Source: an uncultured Dehalococcoidia bacterium
GTDB lineage: Bacteria > Chloroflexota > Dehalococcoidia > Lucifugimonadales > CAJWER01
Direction: 5' to 3'
DNA: 64,000 nt
NCBI GenBank assembly: GCA_958296115.1
Contig: OY282442.1
Coordinates: forward strand, 2,090,943-2,154,942
Shown: positions 25,480 through 34,057 of the stretch, piece after piece
Layout of the letters: every line of letters begins with the position of its first letter
Numbering within the stretch: position 1 is the stretch's first letter
The notes under the pieces: generated by a model
What the model was told of the DNA's origin: nothing
Database searches by the model: none
The model's input: only the letters and a program-made list of their open reading frames with translations
Position numbers and translations under genes: made by a program

Positions 25480-28400
25480 ATGACCATGACCGGCAGCGTC
25501 GATCCCCGACTCTTGGAATCCCTGAAATGGCGGTGCATCGGCCCGCCGAGAGGCGGCAGGGTCGTAGCGGCCGCTGGAGACCCGTGCGACCCCATGGTCT
25601 TCTACTTCGGAGCCGTCGGAGGCGGGGTCTGGAAGACGAGCGACGGAGGCGCGTACTGGGAGCCCATCACGGACGACTACTTCAACACCGCGGCCGTTGG
25701 CACTATCGCTGTCGCCGATTCGGACCCGAACGTGCTCTATGCCGGGACGGGCGAATCCTGCATTCGCGGCAACGTGACCCACGGCGACGGCGTGTACGGA
25801 TCGACCGACGCCGGCAAGACCTGGAAGCGCCTCGGCCTCTCCGACACCCGGCACGTCGCCCGCATCCGCGTCCACCCCAAGAACCCCGACCTTGTGTACG
25901 TGGCTGCCCTCGGCCACGCATTCGGCCCGAACGAAGAGCGCGGCGTCTTCAGGTCCAAGGACGGCGGCGATACCTGGGAAAAGGTACTCTACAAGAGCGA
26001 CAGGGCCGGCGCGATTGACCTGTCCATGGACCCATCGAACCCCCGCATCATGTACGCCGCCATCTGGCAGGCGCTGCGCGAGCCGTTCAGGTTCACCAGC
26101 GGCGGCCCGGACAGCGGCATCTACAAGTCGGTGGACGGCGGCGACACTTGGACGGAGATAACCGACAACAAGGGGTTGCCCTCCGGTACGAAGGGACGGA
26201 TCGGCGTGGCTGTGTCCCCGGCGATGTCCGGTCGTGTCTGGGCCATCGTCGAGGCCGAGGATCGCGGGCTGTACCGCTCCGACGACGACGGCGACTCCTG
26301 GGAGCGCGTCAGCGACGACGGCAACCTGATGCAGCGGCCCTGGTACTACAGCCATGTCTATGCCGACCCCCAGGACCCCAACACCTGCTACGTGCTGAAC
26401 CTGAACATGTGGAAATCCACCGACGCGGGCAGGACGTTCGAGCGCGTCACCACGCCCCACGGCGACAACCACGAGCTCTGGATAGACCCGCGCAATCCCA
26501 AGCGCATGATAGAGGGCAACGACGGCGGCGCGTGTGTCACGTTCAACGGCGGCGATACGTGGTCAACCATCTACAACCAGCTTACCTCTCAGTTCTACCA
26601 TGTCGCGACGGACAACCAGTTCCCCTACAGGGTGTATGGGACCCAGCAGGACAACAGCGCTATCAGCGTGCCCAGCCGCACGAATTCGGGGGCGATTCCC
26701 TGGTCGGAGTGCTACTCGGTGGGAAGCTCGGAGAGCGGGCACATCGCGGTTGACCCCAAGGACCCCAACGTCGTGTTCTCCGGCGCTATTGGGAGCTCGC
26801 CGGGAGGCGGCGACTCCCTGCTGCGGTACGACCACTCCATACGCCAGACCCGCATCGTGTCCGTGTGGCCCGAATACCAGTGGGGCATCGGCCTGAAAGA
26901 CCACAAGTACAGATTCCAGTGGACCTACCCCATAGTATTCTCGCCGCACGACCCCGACGTGCTCTACGTCACCGGCGAGTGCGTCTTCAGGTCCGACAAC
27001 GGCGGCGAGAGCTGGGAGATAATCAGCCCAGACCTGACGCGCGGGGACGAGTCCAAGATGGAGGCGTCGGGCGGGCCGTTGACCCTTGACACCACAATGG
27101 TCGAGCATTACGGAACCATCTTCGCGTTCACAGAGTCGCCCCACGAGAAAGGCGTCTTCTGGGCAGGCTCGGACGATGGCCTCGTCCACATCTCCCGCGA
27201 CGGCAGCGCGAGCTGGGAGAACGTTACCCCGTCCGACCTGCCCGAATGGACCCGCATAGACGTCATCGAGGTCTCGCCGCACGACCCCGCGACGGCCTAC
27301 GTTTCCGCGACGCGCTACAAGTGGGACGACACGCGCCCCTTCCTGTACAAGACCAACGACTACGGCCAGAGCTGGACGAAGATAACGAACGGCATTCCGG
27401 ACGACGACTTCACCAGGGTTATTCGGGAAGACCCCGGGAAACGAGGGCTGCTGTACGCGGGCGCCGAGTCAAGGGTCTATGTGTCGTTCGACGACGGCGG
27501 GAGCTGGCAATCCCTTCGACGCAACATGCCCATCACCCCCATCTCCGACCTCGTGGTGCAGGGCGGCGACCTGGTGGTTGCCACCAACGGCCGGTCGTTC
27601 TGGATCATGGACGACCTGCCGGCACTCTGCCATCTCGACGGGGCCGACGCGGACAGCGAGGCGTTCCTCCTAAAGCCAGGCCCCGCATACAGAGAGCCGC
27701 ATCCCGTCGGGGGCGGCCGGCCGGGAGGACAGGGCAAGAACTATTCGCTCGGCCTTGGCTACTCGGGGACTTTCTACGAGGATACCGACCCCGACGGCCA
27801 AGCGTTCCGCGTGATGCTGGACTGCGGCGAGAACCCTCCGAGCGGCGTGGTGGTCCACTACTACATCAAGGAGAAGCCCGAAGGCGAGGCGAAGCTCACC
27901 TTCATCGAGGCAGACGGCAAGGAGATTAGGGCGTTCTCCTCGAAGAAGCCTGAGGACAAGGCGGCGACCACTAGGACCGGCGATGTGAAGCAAGCCGAGC
28001 CGGTCGTGCGGACGGAGCCGGGCATGAACCGCTTCGTATGGGACACGCGCTACCCGGGCGCTGCCAAGCCCGAGGTCGAGGACGTGTCGGACAGCGGCTA
28101 TGATGGGCCTGTGGCCCCTCCGGGCGCCTACAAGGTCCGCCTGGACGTCGGCGGCGTGTCCCAGACGGAGGAGTTCGAGATCCGCAAGGACCCCCGCGTC
28201 GCCGCTACCCAGGAAGATCTGCAGGAGCAGTTCGACCTGCTGATTCGCATCAGGGACAAGGTGTCCGATACCTACGACGCCGCGAACAAAATCGCAAGGG
28301 TGCGCGGGCAGGTCGACGGCTGGGTAGCCCGCGCGCCGAGCGGCAGCGTGAAGGACGCCGTGTCCGAAGCGGCCGAAGAGCTGAAGGGCAAGCTCGCGGC

Positions 28401-28683
28401 CGTGGAACAGGAGATAGTCCAGCCCAAGACGCTCAGCGGAGTTGACCGCCTCAGCGAGCCCTCCAAGCTCGACGCCAAGATCAAAGAGATCGCCGCCGTC
28501 CCCGCCAGCGCCGACTACCGGCCCACCAAGCAGGCCTACGACGTCTTCGAGGACATCTCTGCCCGGCTGGACGTCCAGTTCCAGGCCCTGCAGAATATCC
28601 TGGACAACGACGTGCCGAGGTTCGTCGACATCCTGCGCGAGCTGGAGACCCCGGCCATCAATCCCAGCTCCAGCGAGGGTTGA
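25480..28683 (+). CDS. Sortilin/VPS10-like beta-propeller protein (BNR/glycosyl hydrolase repeat)
   Basis: 1067 residues. Repeated BNR/Asp-box units such as SDGGAYWEP, STDAGKTWKR, SKDGGDTWEK, SVDGGDTWTE, SDDDGDSWER and SDNGGESWEI define one or two multi-blade propellers over residues 40-720. The last 300 residues are a beta domain (PPGAYKVRLDVGG) and a helical tail. Homologues are annotated as glycosyl hydrolase or photosystem-stability-like proteins and are often secreted, but this one has no visible signal peptide. Enzymatic activity is not established. Confidence 0.83.
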   Translation: MTMTGSVDPRLLESLKWRCIGPPRGGRVVAAAGDPCDPMVFYFGAVGGGVWKTSDGGAYWEPITDDYFNTAAVGTIAVADSDPNVLYAGTGESCIRGNVTHGDGVYGSTDAGKTWKRLGLSDTRHVARIRVHPKNPDLVYVAALGHAFGPNEERGVFRSKDGGDTWEKVLYKSDRAGAIDLSMDPSNPRIMYAAIWQALREPFRFTSGGPDSGIYKSVDGGDTWTEITDNKGLPSGTKGRIGVAVSPAMSGRVWAIVEAEDRGLYRSDDDGDSWERVSDDGNLMQRPWYYSHVYADPQDPNTCYVLNLNMWKSTDAGRTFERVTTPHGDNHELWIDPRNPKRMIEGNDGGACVTFNGGDTWSTIYNQLTSQFYHVATDNQFPYRVYGTQQDNSAISVPSRTNSGAIPWSECYSVGSSESGHIAVDPKDPNVVFSGAIGSSPGGGDSLLRYDHSIRQTRIVSVWPEYQWGIGLKDHKYRFQWTYPIVFSPHDPDVLYVTGECVFRSDNGGESWEIISPDLTRGDESKMEASGGPLTLDTTMVEHYGTIFAFTESPHEKGVFWAGSDDGLVHISRDGSASWENVTPSDLPEWTRIDVIEVSPHDPATAYVSATRYKWDDTRPFLYKTNDYGQSWTKITNGIPDDDFTRVIREDPGKRGLLYAGAESRVYVSFDDGGSWQSLRRNMPITPISDLVVQGGDLVVATNGRSFWIMDDLPALCHLDGADADSEAFLLKPGPAYREPHPVGGGRPGGQGKNYSLGLGYSGTFYEDTDPDGQAFRVMLDCGENPPSGVVVHYYIKEKPEGEAKLTFIEADGKEIRAFSSKKPEDKAATTRTGDVKQAEPVVRTEPGMNRFVWDTRYPGAAKPEVEDVSDSGYDGPVAPPGAYKVRLDVGGVSQTEEFEIRKDPRVAATQEDLQEQFDLLIRIRDKVSDTYDAANKIARVRGQVDGWVARAPSGSVKDAVSEAAEELKGKLAAVEQEIVQPKTLSGVDRLSEPSKLDAKIKEIAAVPASADYRPTKQAYDVFEDISARLDVQFQALQNILDNDVPRFVDILRELETPAINPSSSEG

Positions 28684-28724
28684 TGCCCGCGGATGTTCTC
28701 ATGCGCCGATGATGCCGGTTAGGG

Positions 28725-29579
28725 ATGTTTCCACTATCGGACCCTGACATCGTCAGGCGCGCTACCCCCGTACTCACGATTGGGTTTATCGCCGTCAACG
28801 TGCTGGTGTTCCTCTATCAGCTATCGTTGGACGAGGTGAGCAAGTTCGTATTTGCGTACCGATTCGGGGTCATTCCCGCAGAGGTGCTGGGAGGGATGAA
28901 TCTCGAAAGCATCCCAGTGAGGGTGGGCTTCACCTTCTACAGGGCCGACGTAGCGACGCCGATCCCGACCTGGGGAACCATCCTCACCTCCATGTTCATG
29001 CACGGCGGGTTCATGCACTTGGCGGGAAACATGCTATACCTGTGGGTGTTCGGGAACACGCTGGAAGGACGGATGAATCACCTCGTGTTCGGGGTCTTCT
29101 ATCTTGCGGCTGGAGTGGCTGCGGTCTTCGCGCAAGCCGCGGTCGGTCCAGACAGCATGATACCGATGGTGGGCGCAAGCGGCGCTGTGTCGGGGATTCT
29201 GGGAGCGTACCTGGTACTCTATCCGCTCAGCCGGATCAACACCCTCGTGGTGTTCGGGCTCGTAACAAGCATCCGTGTGCCCGCGTACATCTTCCTGGGC
29301 ATATGGCTGTTGCTGCAGCTCTTCAACAGCCTAGGCTCGCTGGGTCCCGAAGTAGCGAATACAGGCGGAGTCGCGTACTTCGCGCACATCGGGGGGTTCG
29401 TAGTGGGACTCGCGGTGGGGGCATTGTACAGGTTCGCGGGCGGAAACGATGCCGCCAAGCCCCGCGGCGGGACGAATTACTGCGCCCACTGCGGCGGCGG
29501 AAATGTCGAAAACCTGTACCTGCCCCGACAGCGATATACCCGCCGGTACTGCGGCGACTGCGGTCGCATATCAAGCTGA
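28725..29579 (+). CDS. Rhomboid-family intramembrane serine protease with C-terminal zinc ribbon
   Basis: 284 residues. Six or seven membrane helices; catalytic GASGAVSG places the nucleophile at Ser152, and AHIGGF gives the partner His221. HGGFMHLAGNMLYLWVFG is the conserved L1/TM2 region. After the last helix a small zinc ribbon (CAHC...CGDC) forms the tail, an uncommon addition that may contact a cytoplasmic partner. Substrates unknown. Confidence 0.92.
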   Translation: MFPLSDPDIVRRATPVLTIGFIAVNVLVFLYQLSLDEVSKFVFAYRFGVIPAEVLGGMNLESIPVRVGFTFYRADVATPIPTWGTILTSMFMHGGFMHLAGNMLYLWVFGNTLEGRMNHLVFGVFYLAAGVAAVFAQAAVGPDSMIPMVGASGAVSGILGAYLVLYPLSRINTLVVFGLVTSIRVPAYIFLGIWLLLQLFNSLGSLGPEVANTGGVAYFAHIGGFVVGLAVGALYRFAGGNDAAKPRGGTNYCAHCGGGNVENLYLPRQRYTRRYCGDCGRISS

Positions 29580-29658
29580 CCGCGCGGACAGCCTGCGCTT
29601 GACGGCAGGCCGTTCGCGCGGCCCAGCCGGAATGTCAACAGAACCTGGTTGCTGCGTC

Positions 29659-29958
29659 CTAGGAGGCGTCGATACTGGGCCCGCGCCGGCGGCGGCGGCC
29701 ATTCCTAGCCTTGAGCCAGAAGTAGATCACATCGCCCTTGCGCTTGATGATGATCTCCTTGCCCGCGGCTTCCGCCGCCTTGCCAATCCGTCGCCTTACC
29801 GCGGTGGGGCTTTCGTCCTCGGACCCCTCGAGCTTACCGGCGTCCCCTTCGTTCAACTGGCTCAGGTAGCCGAGATATTCGTTCATGGTTTCCGCGCGCT
29901 TGCCAGTCGCCGAATCCATCTCGGCCTGAGTCTGCGAAATCACCTGGAACTTCGCCAT
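29659..29958 (-). CDS. Small basic conserved-looking hypothetical protein
   Basis: 99 residues; ATG at 29958 with GGAGG 7 nt upstream. Begins MAKFQVISQTQAEMDS, has a middle acidic stretch (EGSEDESP) and a basic C-terminal half (RRRIGKAAEAAGKEIIIKRKGDVIYFWLKAR, ending in a run of arginines). The basic tail suggests nucleic-acid binding, which is inference. Convergent with the rhomboid gene. Family not recognised. Confidence 0.6.
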   Translation of the reverse strand: MAKFQVISQTQAEMDSATGKRAETMNEYLGYLSQLNEGDAGKLEGSEDESPTAVRRRIGKAAEAAGKEIIIKRKGDVIYFWLKARNGRRRRRGPSIDAS

Positions 29959-30068
29959 GTACAACCTCCATCTTGTTTCGAATCACCCATAGATTACTAC
30001 GCTTATCTCCAATATGCAAATCGAATGTCCCAGTAGATTCGCGGACGCGGATTCACTGCGCGGGAGCG

Positions 30069-31139
30069 TCACGCGAGGCCGCCCTGACTCAGCCGCCGCG
30101 ACTGCCACGGTTGCCGCCCCGCGTAGTAATCCCCGCGTCCACGGGTGATGCGGGGGCACGATTCGATTTCGCAAGTATAGATTAGCATGTCGACCTTGTC
30201 GATGCCGTCCCAGAAATGGCCGGGGAGTCGCGCGGTCTCCGAAAAGCCTGCCGCCTGGACAATCTCCTTCTGGTCATCGTCAACATCCGCTATATGGGTC
30301 TGGACGATGCCTATCGAGAGGGCGGCGGCCCTTTCCAGCGAGCTTTGCAGCAGATCCCCCGCCTGCGCCATGTAAGCGGGGCAGACGCGGAACGCGAGTG
30401 TGGCGACGTGCTGCTCGTAGTAGGTGTCCAGCCGGTGAAAAGCGGCCAGGCCAACCAGTCGCTTCCGCGGATTCACCAGCGCCAGGACTCCCCCGCGTCC
30501 GTCTTCCGAACCCCGCGTCAACTGTGCGAAATGGCGCTCGAACCGCGTATCCACGAAGCTGCTAGTCAGGTAGTTCTTTACGAGCCAACTCGGCTCCGGG
30601 TTGTTGTACAAGAGCGCGGCGCGCGGCAGATCCCCCCACTCGGCATTCCGAACGCGCGCTTCCCCGCCATACGATAGGTAGTCATTCGTGAAGCCTGGTC
30701 TATCCGGCGAAACGTACGTCATTCCATCGCCCACGGTGTGCCGGAAGCCGTGCTTCTCGTACAGAGAGCCCGCGATCGGGTTCGTGGTGCATAACAGCAG
30801 CGCGCCGCCCCCTCCGGACCGGAAGTGGTCTATGAGGCTCCCCAGCAGCGCGGAGGCTATGCCCTTCTGCCGATGCCGCTCGTCTGTCTCCACGAACTCG
30901 ACCAGCCCAACGTCGCGGGTGTCTCTGGGAGTGTAGCAGCCCATGCTGCCCACCACCTCGCCGTCAATCTCGCCGATGAAGTATGGCGCGAGGAGCGTTT
31001 CGGACATGCCGCCGCCAAGCAGCTCGTCTCGAACGTCGCGCCAGCATCCGACCCTGTTGGCGTATCGGCCCAGGGGCGGATCCACCACCTTGATAGTCAA
31101 GGCCTCGCCGGTCTTGAGGACCGACGTCCCATCAGGCAA
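30069..31139 (-). CDS. GNAT-family N-acetyltransferase, two-domain
   Basis: 356 residues. An N-terminal GNAT domain (EIDGEVVGSMGCY, then ERHRQKGIASALLGSL, the acetyl-CoA loop) is followed by a second region that is GNAT-like in pattern (VNPRKRLVGLAAFHRL). YEKHGF is the usual C-terminal feature of domain one. Substrate unknown. It lies 66 bp downstream of dnaN on the same strand. Confidence 0.8.
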   Translation of the reverse strand: MPDGTSVLKTGEALTIKVVDPPLGRYANRVGCWRDVRDELLGGGMSETLLAPYFIGEIDGEVVGSMGCYTPRDTRDVGLVEFVETDERHRQKGIASALLGSLIDHFRSGGGGALLLCTTNPIAGSLYEKHGFRHTVGDGMTYVSPDRPGFTNDYLSYGGEARVRNAEWGDLPRAALLYNNPEPSWLVKNYLTSSFVDTRFERHFAQLTRGSEDGRGGVLALVNPRKRLVGLAAFHRLDTYYEQHVATLAFRVCPAYMAQAGDLLQSSLERAAALSIGIVQTHIADVDDDQKEIVQAAGFSETARLPGHFWDGIDKVDMLIYTCEIESCPRITRGRGDYYAGRQPWQSRRLSQGGLA

Positions 31140-31205
31140 TCAGGCGCTCCTTCCACCCTCTACGCTCTCTGCCCCGTCGCGTCTTCGATGCCAGTTGCGA
31201 GTTGG

Positions 31206-32342
31206 TCACCAGGTAACGAACATGGGCATCACCACATGAACGTAACTGTCGTCGTCCACGGGGCGGATTACGCCCGGGCTGGATGGGGTGGTAGTCTCCA
31301 ACGCCACCTTCCCCTGCTTTTGCAGCACGTCGATGACGTCGGTCAGGTACTTGCTGTTGAAGGCGATCTTGGCGTCTTCGCCCTCGACCTGCACGTCCAA
31401 CTCTCCCTTGTGCTCGCCAGACTCCTCCGCCTTGGCGGAGACAGTCATCTTCCCAGGATCATCGCCGCTGCCAGGCGTCATCACCAAGCGAACTATCCCG
31501 CTGCCGTCCCGGGCGATTATGGCCGCGCTTCTCGTGGCCCTGGAGAAGTCAGTGAGGTTGACCGTCACCCTATTCTCGAACGATTGGGGAATCAATTGGG
31601 CGTAGTCGGGGAACATGCCCTGCAGAAGCTGCGTCACGACTTCGACGTCCGAGAACCGAAACAGGGCAGCGTTCTTGGAAGGAGTAACAGTGAATTCCAC
31701 GAGGTCTTCCCGGCCGGCGATGAGCCTGCTGACCTCCTGGAGCGCCCGCGCGGGTATGATGAAGCTGAGCTCCTCGTCCATGGGCTCGGCGAGCTTGCCC
31801 TTGTACACGGCAAGCCTGAATCCGTCCGCCGCCGCCAGGGTGATGCTGTCGTCTTCTATCTCGACCTTGATGCCGGTCAACACCGGGCGGCTGTCCTCAG
31901 TCGCCGCAGCGAATGCGACCAGCGATATGGCGTCCAGAAGCGCCGATGCCTCCATCTTGCCCACGACGCCCTCGTCTATGGTGGGGATCGGCGGGAACTC
32001 GCCCGCCTCGATGCCGTTGACGCTCGCGTCGAACCTGCCGCACTGCAGCGCGAGGCTGGACTGGCTGTCCGAGGTCTGGATTTCCATGCGCTCGTCAGGA
32101 AGGGAATTGACGAGCTCGGAGAGGAGCCGCGCCGGGACCGTGATGGCGCCTTCCTCATGCACCTGGCAGCCGATCCACGTGGTGATCGCTATCTCCGTGT
32201 CGGTGGCGACAAGCTTCAAGCGAGACTCATCGGTCGAGATCAAGACGTTCCGCGTGATGGGAAGCGGAGTCCGAGTGGCAACCGCCCTCCCGACGACCCC
32301 AAGCCCCCGACTCAGGTTATCCTGTAGGCAAGACACCTGCAT
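31206..32342 (-). CDS. dnaN: DNA polymerase III beta subunit (sliding clamp)
   Basis: 378 residues. Ring-shaped processivity clamp of the replicative polymerase. Start MQVSCLQDNLSRGLGVVGRAV, the segment PITRNVLI, GIEAGEFPPIP and the C-terminal VVMPMFVTW (family MPMR-like end) identify it. It is not beside dnaA or recF as in many genomes; its neighbours are a dipeptidase and an acetyltransferase. A good promoter precedes it. Confidence 0.95.
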   Translation of the reverse strand: MQVSCLQDNLSRGLGVVGRAVATRTPLPITRNVLISTDESRLKLVATDTEIAITTWIGCQVHEEGAITVPARLLSELVNSLPDERMEIQTSDSQSSLALQCGRFDASVNGIEAGEFPPIPTIDEGVVGKMEASALLDAISLVAFAAATEDSRPVLTGIKVEIEDDSITLAAADGFRLAVYKGKLAEPMDEELSFIIPARALQEVSRLIAGREDLVEFTVTPSKNAALFRFSDVEVVTQLLQGMFPDYAQLIPQSFENRVTVNLTDFSRATRSAAIIARDGSGIVRLVMTPGSGDDPGKMTVSAKAEESGEHKGELDVQVEGEDAKIAFNSKYLTDVIDVLQKQGKVALETTTPSSPGVIRPVDDDSYVHVVMPMFVTW

Positions 32343-32370
32343 TCGACCACCCCCAAAGAAAAGTAGCGTA

Positions 32371-32400
32371 AGTATAGTTTCATCGAGCGTTAGGGGTCAA
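32371..32400 (-). promoter_or_regulatory. Promoter of dnaN
   Basis: On the minus strand TTGACC (32395-32400), 18-bp spacer, TATACT (32371-32376). Leader of about 25 nt before the ATG. Confidence 0.75.
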
Positions 32401-32426
32401 GTACCACATGGCGTGGGCGCGGCGCA

Positions 32427-32462
32427 GTCCCCCACCAGATATAGTTATGAACGGTGGGGGAC
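32427..32462 (-). terminator. Hairpin between dipeptidase and dnaN
   Basis: Perfect 10-bp inverted repeat GTCCCCCACC (32427-32436) and GGTGGGGGAC (32453-32462) with a 16-nt AT-rich loop. It lies just past the dipeptidase stop and upstream of the dnaN promoter, so it may end dipeptidase transcription; no U tract follows, so it could instead be a protein site. Confidence 0.45.
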
Positions 32463-32486
32463 CTGTCCTCCCTCGAAGCCTCGCCG

Positions 32487-33614
32487 CTATTCGCCGATGG
32501 CTTCTTCCATGACGCGGAGAGTGTTCCCGCCGAGTATCTTCTCGATGTCGACGTCTGAGTAGCCGCGCTTTACCAGCTCGTCCGTGACGAGGGGGACGCG
32601 GGAGCAGTCGTCCATGCCATCGGGAAGCCGGCAGCCGTCGAAGTCGGAGCCCAGCCCCACGTGGTCTATTCCCGCGACCCTTGCGGCGTGGTCTATGTGA
32701 TCGACTATCTCGGTGTAGTGGGGGCGGTCCAGCTTGTCCACGAGGGCCCCGTATCGGGCCTCTATCTCCTTGCGTGCGCTCTCCGCGTCGGGCGAGCCGG
32801 GCTCGCTGCGGGAGTCCAGGTCCGCGAGCTCCGCGTCGCGCCGCTCGTTCAGGGCCGCTTCCTCCTCGTTGCGCTGCTGTCCGATGAACGTAACCTCGTA
32901 GTTGACGTGCGCCACGCCGCCGTTCTTGGCGACGGCCCTGAGCTGGTCGTCGCGCATGTTGCGCGGGTTCTGACATATAGCCCAGCAGGACGAGTGGGAC
33001 GCGATTACCGGCTTGGTCGCCGTCTCCATCGCGTCCCAGAAGGTCTTCACCGCCACGTGCGAGATGTCCACCATCACCCCTACGCGCTCCATCTCCCGTA
33101 TGACCTCGCGCCCGAAGTCGGTGAGACCGTCGTGGCGGGGCTCGTCGAGCACGCCGTCGGCCCAGTTGTTGGTATTGTTGTGGGTGAGAGTCATGTAGCG
33201 GACGCCCAGCTCGTGGAGCTCGCGCAGCACGGCGAGGTCGTCCATGATGGCGTGTCCTCCCTCGAGACACAGGATGCCCGCCAGCTTGCCGGATTCAGCG
33301 ATGCGGCGGACGTCCGCGGCCGTCCTGGCCTGCTCTATCTCGCCGGGATGCTTCTCGCAGAGCCGCCTGAAGGCGTCGGTATAGCGCAGGATACGCTGGA
33401 CCGCCAAGCCCTGCTCCATGTAGCTGGGGTGTACGTAAGCCGCGAAGAACTGCGCCGTCTGGTTGCCTGCGCGCATTCGGGGCAGGTCCATGTGCCCGCG
33501 CCCGGTGTCGGTTCCAAGGTCCTCGCCGTCGTCCACGGCGCGCGCAAGGCTATCGGAGTGGGTATCCACGACAGTGGACGAGAAGTGAAGCCTGCGGGCC
33601 CGGTCGCTGATCAT
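32487..33614 (-). CDS. Peptidase M19 (membrane/renal dipeptidase family)
   Basis: 375 residues. Binuclear zinc amidohydrolase-fold dipeptidase: VVDTHSDSL gives the HxD pair, LCLEGGHAI the bridging Glu, then VDISHVAVKTFWD and ASHSSCWAI supply the histidines, and DHVGLGSDFDG the catalytic Asp region. No signal peptide, so probably cytoplasmic; M19 enzymes cleave L- or D-dipeptides. Downstream of a small unknown gene by 30 bp. Confidence 0.92.
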   Translation of the reverse strand: MISDRARRLHFSSTVVDTHSDSLARAVDDGEDLGTDTGRGHMDLPRMRAGNQTAQFFAAYVHPSYMEQGLAVQRILRYTDAFRRLCEKHPGEIEQARTAADVRRIAESGKLAGILCLEGGHAIMDDLAVLRELHELGVRYMTLTHNNTNNWADGVLDEPRHDGLTDFGREVIREMERVGVMVDISHVAVKTFWDAMETATKPVIASHSSCWAICQNPRNMRDDQLRAVAKNGGVAHVNYEVTFIGQQRNEEEAALNERRDAELADLDSRSEPGSPDAESARKEIEARYGALVDKLDRPHYTEIVDHIDHAARVAGIDHVGLGSDFDGCRLPDGMDDCSRVPLVTDELVKRGYSDVDIEKILGGNTLRVMEEAIGE

Positions 33615-33644
33615 AGTCTTCCCTCCAGAGCCGTTGATTGGGGC

Positions 33645-33926
33645 TTATCCCCACCTACTGCGATCAGCCAGCAACTGGGCGACGTGAAGCGTAGCGTGGA
33701 CCTGCGCCCGCTCCATTGTCCCTTCGGAGATGAAGTCGGATGCCAATATCGCTGCCGCCGCGGCGAGATGGGGATATCTCTCCTCCACTCCCCTAAACCT
33801 TTCCGCGTCTATCTCTCCGCTCTCGCCACTCGCCTTTGGGGCTGTCCCAAGCCCTGCCCCCACGTACAGGTCATATTTTTCCAACTCCACCCCAGTCAAG
33901 TTCATTTCGACCTCCAAGTTCGTCAT
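33645..33926 (-). CDS. Small hypothetical protein
   Basis: 93 residues, acidic and alanine-rich in the second half (LAAAAAILASDFISEGTMERAQVHATLHVAQLLADRSRWG). No domain recognised. It precedes the M19 dipeptidase gene by 30 bp on the same strand, so it may be the first gene of that operon. The ribosome site is weak; the call rests on length, codon pattern and position. Confidence 0.5.
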   Translation of the reverse strand: MTNLEVEMNLTGVELEKYDLYVGAGLGTAPKASGESGEIDAERFRGVEERYPHLAAAAAILASDFISEGTMERAQVHATLHVAQLLADRSRWG

Positions 33927-34000
33927 GGCGCATCTCTATCATAGCAGCATACTAACAGTAAACACCGTCCTACTATCCCCACGGAGATGGGAGCGTGTCG

Positions 34001-34029
34001 TTGACACCTGGAATGGGCTACACTAGATG
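34001..34029 (+). promoter_or_regulatory. Possible promoter of alaS-ruvX
   Basis: TTGACA (34001-34006), 17-bp spacer, TAGATG (34024-34029). If used, it rules out alaS starts at 33995 and 34013. Confidence 0.5.
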
Positions 34030-34057
34030 CAGAACACGCCAGCGGAGCGCATTGGCA

